From positions 806,001-870,000 of the forward strand of contig NZ_JADFCM010000001.1 in assembly GCF_015234585.1 (NCBI RefSeq): a stretch of 64,000 nucleotides of DNA, read 5' to 3'. The notes under the pieces are model-generated. The model ran no database searches. It was not told where the DNA came from and was given only the letters and a program-made list of their open reading frames with translations. Positions within the stretch are counted from its first letter, which is position 1, and every line of letters starts with the position of its first letter. This DNA comes from Pseudalkalibacillus hwajinpoensis (GTDB lineage: Bacteria; Bacillota; Bacilli; Bacillales; Guptibacillaceae). Of this stretch, positions 50,547 to 59,021 are shown in pieces. The translations under genes and the position numbers were made by a program.

Positions 50547-51522
50547 ATTTTTCAGGAGTCATTTTTTTAGATGGAGCTGATTCGTTTCCAAATATATTTA
50601 CAGAAGTTACATAGTATGAGGAGGTTGAAGCATCGGGATCTGAGAAGCTCTTACGTTCAAGGTTAGAAATGCTCTCAATTTGCTTATAAACACCGTATGC
50701 GTCAGCTTTGTAAATGCGGTATCCTACAACATTTTCGTCGCGCACAGCATGCCATGATAAGAAGTTCCCACTAACGCTAAGGTTTGTTGGAGCATCTGGA
50801 ACTTCGTTAGGATCTGCTTCTTCCTTCTCTTTACTCGGATCTTCCTTTAACTCTGTAGAAACAACAAGTCTCTCCTCATGTGTTCCTTTTGAGCGATTAA
50901 ATGTTCCAACACATGTAATAAGATTCAACGTGCGTGAATCAGTTGGTCCGAATATTTTTTCGATAGGGGAATCGTTGTAAGGGTATCGTTCTTTACCAGT
51001 GACAACGAACGTCATTTTTTCTCCCTCTATATCAGTCAAAATGATTTCGTCACCTTTTGAAAGCTTTTCAAGATAAAAGAAAATGGCCGGTCCTGTTTTA
51101 CTATCGACGTGCCCAGCTAAGACAGCATTTCCTTTTGTTCCTGGTTTAAAGCCAGGTTCAAACCAACCAACTTTGTTGATGTCTTCAGGAACACCCATTT
51201 GTCCATTTTCTAATATGCCGACATTTTCAACGGGAGCTTTAACATCAATTGCAGGAATTTCTACTTGTACAGGCTCCATTCCCTCTTGAACGTTTTGGGA
51301 TTCTTTGGCTTCTTCGATTTTATTCTTCTGATCATCTAGAAGAAGAAATTCGTCTGATAGCACATCAGGTTTCTCTATCTCTTCTACCTCTAACTCAGCA
51401 TTCGTTTGTTCTTGTTCAACGGCTGTATTCGTTACGGGTTCAGCATAGTTATTGTACCCTGCGAGAACGAGCCAAATAATCGCACCAACTACGAGCAATA
51501 AGACTTTTTTCACGTTCTTCAC
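50545..51522 (-). CDS. class F-like sortase with C-terminal fibronectin type III domain
   Basis: A 325-residue surface protein: N-terminal membrane anchor (residues 5-22), acidic linker, sortase domain (about 85-230) with catalytic His in NAVLAGHVD, Cys in LNLITCVGTF and Arg in EERLVVST, then a FnIII-like domain (about 245-325; PDAPTNLSVSGNFLSWHAV, YYVTSVNIFGNES). The AGHVD and TCVG pattern is typical of class F sortases. A sortase with an appended FnIII is unusual. No LPxTG-type substrate is encoded in the window. Confidence 0.83.
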   Translation of the reverse strand: MKNVKKVLLLVVGAIIWLVLAGYNNYAEPVTNTAVEQEQTNAELEVEEIEKPDVLSDEFLLLDDQKNKIEEAKESQNVQEGMEPVQVEIPAIDVKAPVENVGILENGQMGVPEDINKVGWFEPGFKPGTKGNAVLAGHVDSKTGPAIFFYLEKLSKGDEIILTDIEGEKMTFVVTGKERYPYNDSPIEKIFGPTDSRTLNLITCVGTFNRSKGTHEERLVVSTELKEDPSKEKEEADPNEVPDAPTNLSVSGNFLSWHAVRDENVVGYRIYKADAYGVYKQIESISNLERKSFSDPDASTSSYYVTSVNIFGNESAPSKKMTPEK

Positions 51523-51633
51523 CTCTTTTACTTAACTTATATCTTAGCGTTTTTTATTGACTATACTCTTACATAGCTAACGAAATCAATGTTCATATGG
51601 ATCATTTTTTTGTGAAATTGAAAATAAAAAGTG

Positions 51634-51676
51634 TTGACCATTCCAAAGTACCGGTGTACTATGTAACTAATACACC
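51634..51676 (+). promoter_or_regulatory. promoter of the YtrA-type operon with operator
   Basis: TTGACC (51634-51639), 17-bp spacer, TACTAT (51657-51662). The inverted repeat TGTACTA-TGTAAC-TAATACA within GGTGT...ACACC (51653-51676) overlaps the -10 and fits the operators of YtrA-subfamily GntR repressors. Confidence 0.75.
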
Positions 51677-51700
51677 AACACATTGAGGGGGAACTTTATC

Positions 51701-52471
51701 ATGAAGAATTGGAGTGGGTTACTACGAAAGGAATTTCGTCTCTCAAGAGCCCTTCTATTAGGCGTTACAGCGTTTGATTTACTAGTAATGATTGGATTTT
51801 TTCTTGCCTCTGCAAGATGGGAAGTCCCTTATTTAACAGCTATTATTGGAGGCGTACTAACGGCTATGCACGTCTTCTTTTTGCCACTATATTTATTAAT
51901 TAGCCTGAACACTGAAGGGAGGAACCTACACCTCTGGCTACACAATCCACAATCAGGAGCTCGTTTACTCGGGGCTAAATTGCTAAATGGGTTATTAGCA
52001 TTACTGCTTTCTATTGGTATTGTCAGTAGTTTATCTCTTCTAGCTTATAACCTCGAACCGAGCCTAATTCAACTTCCAATTGATAATGTGTGGCTGTTCG
52101 GATTTTATTTTCTCACCGTTATTATTACAGGATCGGTCTACATGGGGATTTGGCTAATCTTTTATTGGACATTGTATCAAGTACTGAAAACGTATATCGG
52201 CAAGTGGGCACTTCTTCTTATTCTCTTAATCGTTGGTTTTATCAGTTGGTTTGGTTCATGGTTGAGTGGGACTCGTCTTTATGAAGTGATGATTGATTGG
52301 GGGTATGTCGAGCTACCGTCACCGTTAAATATGGAGGTTAGTCAGCAGGCATTTGAATTAACCGTTTCAACATTTCCGTTTGCAATTGGGAATGTAATAT
52401 TTGATCTCATTACTATCGTCCTTGTTTTCATAATGACATGCTGGCTACTTGATCGAAAAGTGGAGGTGTAA
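51701..52471 (+). CDS. ABC transporter membrane protein of the YtrA-type operon
   Basis: A 256-residue protein with about six spans and no ATPase motif; the start LLRKEFRLSRALLLGVTAF is typical of ABC-2 permeases. First gene of a five-gene operon, 3 bp before the GntR gene. ATG 51701 follows AGGGGGA. Confidence 0.78.
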   Translation: MKNWSGLLRKEFRLSRALLLGVTAFDLLVMIGFFLASARWEVPYLTAIIGGVLTAMHVFFLPLYLLISLNTEGRNLHLWLHNPQSGARLLGAKLLNGLLALLLSIGIVSSLSLLAYNLEPSLIQLPIDNVWLFGFYFLTVIITGSVYMGIWLIFYWTLYQVLKTYIGKWALLLILLIVGFISWFGSWLSGTRLYEVMIDWGYVELPSPLNMEVSQQAFELTVSTFPFAIGNVIFDLITIVLVFIMTCWLLDRKVEV

Positions 52472-52474
52472 GGG

Positions 52475-52855
52475 ATGGGAGAAGAATTTAATCCCTCAAA
52501 GCCGATTTACCTGCAGCTAGTGGACCGCATTAGCTGGGAGATTATTAAAGGGGAACGAAAAACTGGTGAAAAACTTCCTTCTGTAAGGGATATGGCCATT
52601 CAATCAGGAGTAAATCCAAATACAGTGTCGAGAACTTACAATGAACTGGAGAGGATGGAGATTGTGGAGACGAAACGAGGGCAAGGGACGTTTGTAACGG
52701 AGCAAAAAGAAAGACTGACCGAACTTCGAGAACAGCTCAAGATTAACCACATCCAGAATTTCATTGATGAAATGAAGCAAATGGGATTTTCCTCGGAAGA
52801 TATGATTGAAGGTATTCGAACTTATGTTACGAACGAAAAGGAGAATCAATCATGA
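52475..52855 (+). CDS. GntR family regulator, YtrA subfamily
   Basis: A 126-residue protein: GntR wHTH (about 10-77; PIYLQLVDRISWEIIKGERK, NPNTVSRTYNELERMEIV) and a short helical tail for dimerisation, the YtrA layout. It likely represses its own operon through the TGTACTA-type operator, and cell-wall antibiotics often induce such operons. The gene overlaps the next by 4 bp. Confidence 0.9.
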   Translation: MGEEFNPSKPIYLQLVDRISWEIIKGERKTGEKLPSVRDMAIQSGVNPNTVSRTYNELERMEIVETKRGQGTFVTEQKERLTELREQLKINHIQNFIDEMKQMGFSSEDMIEGIRTYVTNEKENQS

Positions 52856-53550
52856 TTACATTCGAAAACGTGTCTAAACGGTATCTTAGAAAACAAGCTT
52901 TATCGGATGTGAACGTGAGAATTCCTGAAGGGAAAATCATTGGCCTTGTTGGCTCCAATGGTAGTGGGAAATCTACTTTCATGAAGATAATCGCAGGTCT
53001 TGTAGTGCCTAGTGAAGGCAAAGTAATGTTTAATGAAGAACATGTTTCGAGGCGTTCGGCAAATAAAGTTGCTTATTTATCAGAGTTAGACGCTTACTAT
53101 TCATTCTTCACAGTGAAAGAGACAATCCGCTTTTTTGCAAGTCAATTTAGCGATTTTAATCTTGAAAAGGCCCACGATATTGTTAAATTTATGGAAGTGG
53201 ATCAGGATCAAAAGGTGAAGCATTTATCTAAAGGAAATCGTGGGAGATTGAAGATTGCTCTTACCCTTGCGAGAGATGTACCTATTATTCTGATGGATGA
53301 GCCGTTATCAGGTCTTGATCCGATGGTGCGAGATTCAATTGTGAAAAGTTTACTTTCTTTTATCGACTTAGAAAAACAAACGGTGATCATCACGACACAT
53401 GAAGTAACGGAAATCGAACCATTACTTGAAACGGTTATTGCGATTCGAAATGGTAAGGTTCTCGCGCTCGAAGATGTTGAAACCATTCGCGAGCGAGATC
53501 GTATGAGAATAGTAGAGTGGTTGAAAAAGTTGTATCAAGAGGAGGGGTAA
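52852..53550 (+). CDS. ABC transporter ATP-binding protein
   Basis: A 232-residue ATPase: Walker A GSNGSGKST, signature LSKGNRGR and Walker B PIILMDEPLSGLD. Translationally coupled to the GntR gene. The divergent signature (LSKGN for LSGGQ) resembles the YtrB type. Confidence 0.9.
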   Translation: MITFENVSKRYLRKQALSDVNVRIPEGKIIGLVGSNGSGKSTFMKIIAGLVVPSEGKVMFNEEHVSRRSANKVAYLSELDAYYSFFTVKETIRFFASQFSDFNLEKAHDIVKFMEVDQDQKVKHLSKGNRGRLKIALTLARDVPIILMDEPLSGLDPMVRDSIVKSLLSFIDLEKQTVIITTHEVTEIEPLLETVIAIRNGKVLALEDVETIRERDRMRIVEWLKKLYQEEG

Positions 53551-53551
53551 A

Positions 53552-54478
53552 ATGGCTGTAAAACCAGTTGTTCAGATTCGAGATTTAACAAAAGTAATTG
53601 GAAAGAAAACAATCATTGATCAACTTTCATTTGATGTATACCCAGGCGAAGTGTTTGGTTTTCTGGGGCCGAATGGAGCAGGAAAAACAACAACAATTCG
53701 GATGATGGTTGGTCTAATGAGAATGACGGAAGGCGAAGTTCTCATTGATGGAAGCAGTATTAAAACAGATTACGAGAATGCGATTGTAAAAGTAGGAGCG
53801 ATTGTTGAAAATCCTGAAATGTACAAATTTTTGACTGGGTACCAAAACCTTGTCCATTATGCTCGAATGGTCAAAGGTGTTTCAAAAGAACGCATTCAAG
53901 AAGTCATTCAATTGGTTGGACTCCAAGGTCGTATCAATGAAAAAGTGAAGGGATATTCACTTGGAATGCGACAGCGTCTTGGACTTGCCCAGGCACTGCT
54001 ACACCGACCTAAGCTACTCATTCTAGACGAGCCAACAAACGGACTAGACCCCGCGGGTATTCGAGAAATCAGACAATATTTACGAACGCTTGCAAGAGAA
54101 GAAAATGTTGCTGTAGTTGTTTCTAGTCATTTATTATCCGAAATCGAACTCATGTGTGATCGAATTGGCATTATTCAGGCCGGAAAAATGGTCGATGTGC
54201 AGCGAGTGAATGACTTTGTTCAAAATGATCACGCCGTTATGGTTTCATTTGAAGTCGATCCAGTAGAACACGCGGTTCACGCTGTTAAAGCAAATTTCCC
54301 TGATTGTGAGATGGAAAAATCGGAGCGTAAGTTGACGATTAAAATAGAACACGAGCTTATTCCAGAGGTAACAGCTGTTCTCGTGGAAAAGGGCGTCCGC
54401 GTATACGGTATTCAATCCTCTGTGAAAACGTTAGAAGATGTGTTCCTGGAAGTAACTGGGGGTGAGCAAGTTGTCTAG
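53552..54478 (+). CDS. ABC transporter ATP-binding protein (BcrA-like)
   Basis: A 308-residue ATPase: Walker A GPNGAGKTTT, signature YSLGMRQRLG, Walker B LLILDEPTNGLDPAG and a C-terminal regulatory extension. It resembles BcrA/YhcH-type peptide-antibiotic exporters. It starts 2 bp after the previous gene and overlaps the next. Confidence 0.9.
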   Translation: MAVKPVVQIRDLTKVIGKKTIIDQLSFDVYPGEVFGFLGPNGAGKTTTIRMMVGLMRMTEGEVLIDGSSIKTDYENAIVKVGAIVENPEMYKFLTGYQNLVHYARMVKGVSKERIQEVIQLVGLQGRINEKVKGYSLGMRQRLGLAQALLHRPKLLILDEPTNGLDPAGIREIRQYLRTLAREENVAVVVSSHLLSEIELMCDRIGIIQAGKMVDVQRVNDFVQNDHAVMVSFEVDPVEHAVHAVKANFPDCEMEKSERKLTIKIEHELIPEVTAVLVEKGVRVYGIQSSVKTLEDVFLEVTGGEQVV

Positions 54479-55421
54479 TATGCTACATTTAATACAAAAT
54501 GAAAACATGAAGATTTATAGAAGAGTTGGAACGTGGGTGATGATCGGACTTGTGGTGGCAGCCGTACTTGTAGCAGGCATTTTTACTAATATGAATGCGA
54601 GTGATGAGACTACGAACTGGCGCACTGATTCTGAAAATGCGATCCAACAGGCAGAACAAACGCTAAAAGATTCAGAGGGAATGCCCAAAGCCTTTAAAGA
54701 CAGTCAGGAACGTTCTATTGCGATAAATGAATATCGGTTAGAGAATGATATTCCCCCTTTAGAAAGTGATTCAATATGGAGTTTTATGGATAGTTCAACT
54801 GGCATTGTGAGTTTAATTTCCATCTTTACGATTATTATCGGCGCAGGTGTTATAGCGAGTGAATATTCGTGGGGAACCATTAAGTTATTGTTGATCCGAC
54901 CTGCTTCACGCACGAAAATTCTTGCTTCTAAATTTATTTCAACGCTATTATTTGCGCTATTTTCTCTCGTCATCTTATACATTTCTTCTTTTATTATCGG
55001 CGGGTTATTCCTTGGTTTTAGTGCAGTCGATCAACCATACCTAACTTATTCAGGTGGGGAAGTGGCCGAAACGAGTATGGCCATTCATTATATTGTTGAA
55101 TATGCACTTGCCAGTGTGAATTTGCTTATGATGGTAACATTTGCTTTCATGCTATCGAGTATCTTTAGAAGTTCCTCTCTTGCGATTGGATTAGCTATAT
55201 TCCTTATGTTTACAGGGAGCCAACTTACTTTTATTCTTAGTCAATACGATTGGGTGAAGTATATCCTCTTTGCCAATACGGACTTAAGTGTTTATTTCGA
55301 TGGTTCACCTATAATTGAAAGTATGACGCTCGGTTTCTCGTTGACCATGCTTCTCGTCTACTTTGTTTTGTTCTTGTCATTGTCATGGCTACTATTCACG
55401 AAACGTGATGTAGCATCATAA
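54471..55421 (+). CDS. ABC-2 type permease
   Basis: A 316-residue protein with about six spans and a large extracellular loop between spans 1 and 2 (about 35-105), as in BcrB/YhcI-type permeases. It pairs with the BcrA-like ATPase. TTG 54471 lies 8 bp from GGGGG and overlaps the preceding stop; ATG 54480 is an alternative. Confidence 0.82.
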   Translation: MSSMLHLIQNENMKIYRRVGTWVMIGLVVAAVLVAGIFTNMNASDETTNWRTDSENAIQQAEQTLKDSEGMPKAFKDSQERSIAINEYRLENDIPPLESDSIWSFMDSSTGIVSLISIFTIIIGAGVIASEYSWGTIKLLLIRPASRTKILASKFISTLLFALFSLVILYISSFIIGGLFLGFSAVDQPYLTYSGGEVAETSMAIHYIVEYALASVNLLMMVTFAFMLSSIFRSSSLAIGLAIFLMFTGSQLTFILSQYDWVKYILFANTDLSVYFDGSPIIESMTLGFSLTMLLVYFVLFLSLSWLLFTKRDVAS

Positions 55422-55423
55422 GG

Positions 55424-55455
55424 AAAAGCCGATCAGGTATGCTGATCGGCTTTTT
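55424..55455. terminator. bidirectional terminator
   Basis: AAAAGCCGATCAG-GTATG-CTGATCGGCTTTT with a T-run, between the ABC operon and the DUF4349 gene, whose stop codon lies in one arm. Confidence 0.88.
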
Positions 55456-56332
55456 GATTCTTCTTTTTTCGCTTTCTATACAAGAAAAATAATCCTATAA
55501 GAACGAGCGGGACCAAAATAGGTGAGAGACCAATCAAGAGTACAGCCGCTGTGGAGAAAAAGGAAAGGAGCCCATTTACAGTTGTCATTAGCATTTTTTT
55601 TGCCTCTGTTAGCGTTTGAAATTCATTCTTATCAATAGAAGGAACAATGATTTTCTGCTGCTCGAGTGAAATCGTAACAGTCGAATATTCACTTTGGTTA
55701 TTGAGGTAATTTATTTGACCTTTCAGCTGTTCGACCTCTTCCTGTACACGGGAAAGCTCATTAAATATAGCTAACAGATCTTCTGTTTTGGTTGCTTCGT
55801 TAAGAAATGATTCCAGTCTTTTTTGAACAGCTTCCTTTGCTTTCAGCCTTGAGGTAAGATCAACGTAGTTTTCGGTGACATCGGTTCCGGATATCGATTT
55901 TTGAGGAGCTCCTTTCCCAAGCCCTTCAACTTCATTGAGATAAGAGTCAAATTCAGATTGGGGTATGCGTACGGTCATTGATCCAAAGAGAGAATCTTCT
56001 TCTGAAGCAATACTTTCTTCGACAACATAACCTTTATAAGTTCTAGTTAGATCTTTGATTTTGGCAGTAGCCTTAGGTAAATCTTCAACTGTTAAGGAAA
56101 GGTTTGCATTGAAGATTACCTTGCGATCTTGCTGTAAGGCAGGCGTTTCTGATTTTTCTATAGAAGACGAATTTTTCTCTTTTTCTCTTTCATTTCCTCC
56201 CTGGTTTTCATCTGTGGATTGATCAGTTGAAGTAGCTATATCGCTACTTTCATTTGAAAAGCTTCCATTATTAGAACTACATCCTGCTAGTAAAAGAATT
56301 GATGTACAGGTAAGAAGGATCCATCTTCTCAT
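55433..56332 (-). CDS. DUF4349 domain lipoprotein
   Basis: A 299-residue predicted lipoprotein: lipobox LLLAGC (Cys about 18), Ser/Asn-rich linker, DUF4349 domain (about 68-270) with a coiled coil (KRLESFLNEATKTEDLLAIF and on) and a C-terminal membrane span with a basic tail. DUF4349 proteins are of unknown function and may sense or scaffold at the envelope. Confidence 0.87.
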   Translation of the reverse strand: MRRWILLTCTSILLLAGCSSNNGSFSNESSDIATSTDQSTDENQGGNEREKEKNSSSIEKSETPALQQDRKVIFNANLSLTVEDLPKATAKIKDLTRTYKGYVVEESIASEEDSLFGSMTVRIPQSEFDSYLNEVEGLGKGAPQKSISGTDVTENYVDLTSRLKAKEAVQKRLESFLNEATKTEDLLAIFNELSRVQEEVEQLKGQINYLNNQSEYSTVTISLEQQKIIVPSIDKNEFQTLTEAKKMLMTTVNGLLSFFSTAAVLLIGLSPILVPLVLIGLFFLYRKRKKKNQKADQHT

Positions 56333-56467
56333 AAGTTTGTCCCCGCTTCGTGATTATTTGTAAATCGATTAGAAGTTTCTTAAAGAATTAGACGGTGTAA
56401 GACCTGCGGAGGTTACAATTTCCATGATATGATAAAGGATAACTGAATAAAAAAGGGGTTGCCTTTT

Positions 56468-57553
56468 GTGCATTCAATTTTAGAAAATGCGAACATTATA
56501 GACATAGTCATTACAATTTCTGTAATAATAGGTCTATTCCTGATTCGATTTCTGATCAAATTATGGCTGACAAAACGAGACAAAGAGGAAAATTACCCAA
56601 ACGGTATTCGACCAGCATTCCTATCATTTATTAATTGGACAACAGGGTATGCCATCCTGCTATTTGTTTTATTTTATTTTTCCGATAACAGTTGGATGTT
56701 TAGCCAATTATTTGCAATTGGTAGTGTCGAAATTTCGTTGTTTCTTATATTAATTGCACTATTTATCATTACTCTTGCAAATCGATTTTCAAAGATTGCA
56801 ACTTCCTTTCTTATGCCTCCGCTTTATGATCGATACAGCTTGGATACAGGTTTGCAATTTACGTTCAATCGTGTTTTTCATTACACATTGATGGTGATAG
56901 CGGTCGTTATTAGTTTAACGACAGTTGGGATTGATCTAAGTGCTTTAACGGTCTTTGCAGGAGTACTTGGGGTCGGAATCGGTTTTGGAATGCAGAACAT
57001 CGCAAATAACTTTATTTCTGGTTTAATTATTTTATTTGAAAGACCAATTAAAGTAGGTGATCGAGTGATCATAAACGATGTTATTGGAGACATTGAAAAA
57101 ATTAACATGCGTGCCACGATTATTCGAACACTAGACAATGAACGGATTATTATGCCAAATTCGTATTTTATCGAAGAGCAGGTTGTGAACCACTCTTATG
57201 GAGACTCAAGATTGCGGCTCGTTTTACCAATAGGAGTGGCATACGGTTCAGATGTGGAGCTTGTGAGATCGCTATTGCTCCAAGTAGCTGTGGAAGAAAA
57301 AGAGAATTCAATGTATGTGCTTGAGACTCCTCCTTCTTTTGTGAATTTCCTTGGTTTTGGTGATTCATCACTTGATTTTCAATTATTCATTTGGATCTCG
57401 TCACCAAAAGCAGCGGTAGAAACGAAGAGTAATTTAAACTTCCGCATCAACCGGATTCTTGCAGATCACAACGTAGAGATACCGTTTCCACAGCGCGATT
57501 TGCATGTACGTAGTTTGGATGCTAAAGTGATCGACCAATTAAAAAAGAGATAA
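56468..57553 (+). CDS. MscS family mechanosensitive channel
   Basis: A 361-residue protein: four or five N-terminal spans, the pore helix GVLGVGIGFGMQNIANNFIS (MscS TM3 pattern) and the beta domain (ERPIKVGDRVIINDVIGDIEKI). It likely opens under osmotic downshock. GTG 56468 lies 9 bp from AAAGGGG. Confidence 0.88.
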   Translation: MHSILENANIIDIVITISVIIGLFLIRFLIKLWLTKRDKEENYPNGIRPAFLSFINWTTGYAILLFVLFYFSDNSWMFSQLFAIGSVEISLFLILIALFIITLANRFSKIATSFLMPPLYDRYSLDTGLQFTFNRVFHYTLMVIAVVISLTTVGIDLSALTVFAGVLGVGIGFGMQNIANNFISGLIILFERPIKVGDRVIINDVIGDIEKINMRATIIRTLDNERIIMPNSYFIEEQVVNHSYGDSRLRLVLPIGVAYGSDVELVRSLLLQVAVEEKENSMYVLETPPSFVNFLGFGDSSLDFQLFIWISSPKAAVETKSNLNFRINRILADHNVEIPFPQRDLHVRSLDAKVIDQLKKR

Positions 57554-57559
57554 AGCAAA

Positions 57560-57592
57560 CTCACATCATTTTCACATCATTCTTACAAATTT
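57560..57592 (+). promoter_or_regulatory. three 11-bp direct repeats, OmpR-family-type operator
   Basis: CTCACATCATT (57560-57570), TTCACATCATT (57571-57581) and CTTACAAATTT (57582-57592), head to tail with an 11-bp period, as bound by PhoP/OmpR-type regulators. They lie about 60-90 bp upstream of the secreted-protein gene. Confidence 0.6.
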
Positions 57593-57650
57593 CTTCGTAA
57601 GTTGTTGTCCATAATAGGTATTGTAAGAACATACCTATGAAGGGAGATTG

Positions 57651-58187
57651 ATGAAGATGAACAAATGGATGATTGGTGTTGCCTCTATGGTTTTAGCTGG
57701 GGGGATAGCTGGAGCAAATGTTAATGCAGCAGATGACGAGTCAACTGAAATAGAAGAGCAGACAGTAGGGCAAACCAATGAGATGGCAGGTCCTAGAGGA
57801 CATCATGGAAAAAGAGGTCACTTCGAAGACCGCTCTCTAGATCGCGAACTGAAAATGGAAACTGCTGAGAAAAAAGATCAATTAATTAACCTCCTGCTTG
57901 ATCAAGATGCTTCTAGTGTTGAAGGCGTCGATGAGCTTCAAAAAGAGCTAGCTGATCTAAATTCTCAGCTTGATGCGATGCATGAAGAAGTACAAGCTGC
58001 TCATGAAGAGAGAGAGTCTAAGAAGCAGGATCTTGAAGAAAGTGGAGAGCGTCCAGAGTTAACTGACGAAGAGAAAGCCGCAAGAGAAGAAATGCGTGAA
58101 GAGATGGAAGCCAAGCGAGAGCAGGCTCAAGAAATTGTGAAACAAAAAAATGATATACTTGATCAGCTGATTGAAAAACTTAGCTAG
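57651..58187 (+). CDS. secreted acidic coiled-coil protein, unknown function
   Basis: A 178-residue protein: signal peptide with cleavage after ANVNA (about residue 26), a His/Gly/Arg-rich patch (GPRGHHGKRGHF) and a long Glu/Lys-rich helical region (about 70-178) with heptad pattern. No family recognised; the layout loosely recalls CpxP/Spy-type periplasmic sensors. It precedes a two-component system by 147 bp. Confidence 0.7.
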   Translation: MKMNKWMIGVASMVLAGGIAGANVNAADDESTEIEEQTVGQTNEMAGPRGHHGKRGHFEDRSLDRELKMETAEKKDQLINLLLDQDASSVEGVDELQKELADLNSQLDAMHEEVQAAHEERESKKQDLEESGERPELTDEEKAAREEMREEMEAKREQAQEIVKQKNDILDQLIEKLS

Positions 58188-58195
58188 TCTTAGCG

Positions 58196-58221
58196 AGAGA
58201 TAGGGGCCCCCCTATCTCTTT
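58196..58221 (+). terminator. terminator of the secreted-protein gene
   Basis: GAGATAGGGG-CC-CCCCTATCTC followed by TTT. The T-run is short. Confidence 0.75.
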
Positions 58222-58334
58222 CGTATGTCTTGAAGACATGTGGCTGATTTACTGTCAGATAAGGCTAGGATAATATAAAGAGTATGAAAAGCATATTTCG
58301 TCTAAGATGTGAAAAGGGAACGGAGTTGAGAGAG

Positions 58335-59021
58335 ATGCAGCACGTTTTTGTGATAGATGATGAACAAAATATACGTGATATTTTAGAGAAGTATTTAAAA
58401 AAAGAAGGGTTTATTGTCTCAACCTTTACAGATGGGGCAGAAGTGTTAAGTGCTCTAGAAACAATTGAACCCGATTTATTAGTATTAGATATTATGATGC
58501 CAAATGTTGATGGACTTGAACTCCTTCGACGGTTAAGAAAGTATTCTTACATTCCCGTTATCGTTGTTTCCGCAAGAGATGAAGAGCTTGATCGGATACT
58601 AGGCCTTGAACTTGGCGCTGATGATTACTTAACGAAACCTTTTAGCCCTAGAGAACTTGTTGTGCGTATTAAGAATCTATTCAAACGGATGAATCGTCTA
58701 GAGAAAAACCATTCTTCACAAGAAATTACTGTTCAGAACGTACGTTTAAATAAGAAAAAACGACTGTTATTAGTGAATGAGGAAGAAATGCCTTTAACGC
58801 CGAAAGAGTACGATGTGCTCGCCTATCTCCTCCAACATCCAGGACAACCGTTTACAAGAGAGAGATTAATTGAAGCCATTTGGGGTTATCAATATGTAGG
58901 TGATGGTAGGATTATTGATGACCTTGTGAAAAGGCTACGTAAAAAGATGTCAGATGCAAATGCGCAAGCGAAGATTGCAACAGTTTGGGGGTATGGCTAT
59001 AAAATCGATGAAGAAGTTTAA
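58335..59021 (+). CDS. OmpR/PhoB family response regulator
   Basis: A 228-residue protein: receiver domain (phosphoacceptor Asp in LLVLDIMMP, LTKPFSPREL) and winged helix (TVWGYGYKID). ATG 58335 lies 9 bp from CGGAG. It overlaps the kinase gene by 14 bp. Confidence 0.92.
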   Translation: MQHVFVIDDEQNIRDILEKYLKKEGFIVSTFTDGAEVLSALETIEPDLLVLDIMMPNVDGLELLRRLRKYSYIPVIVVSARDEELDRILGLELGADDYLTKPFSPRELVVRIKNLFKRMNRLEKNHSSQEITVQNVRLNKKKRLLLVNEEEMPLTPKEYDVLAYLLQHPGQPFTRERLIEAIWGYQYVGDGRIIDDLVKRLRKKMSDANAQAKIATVWGYGYKIDEEV

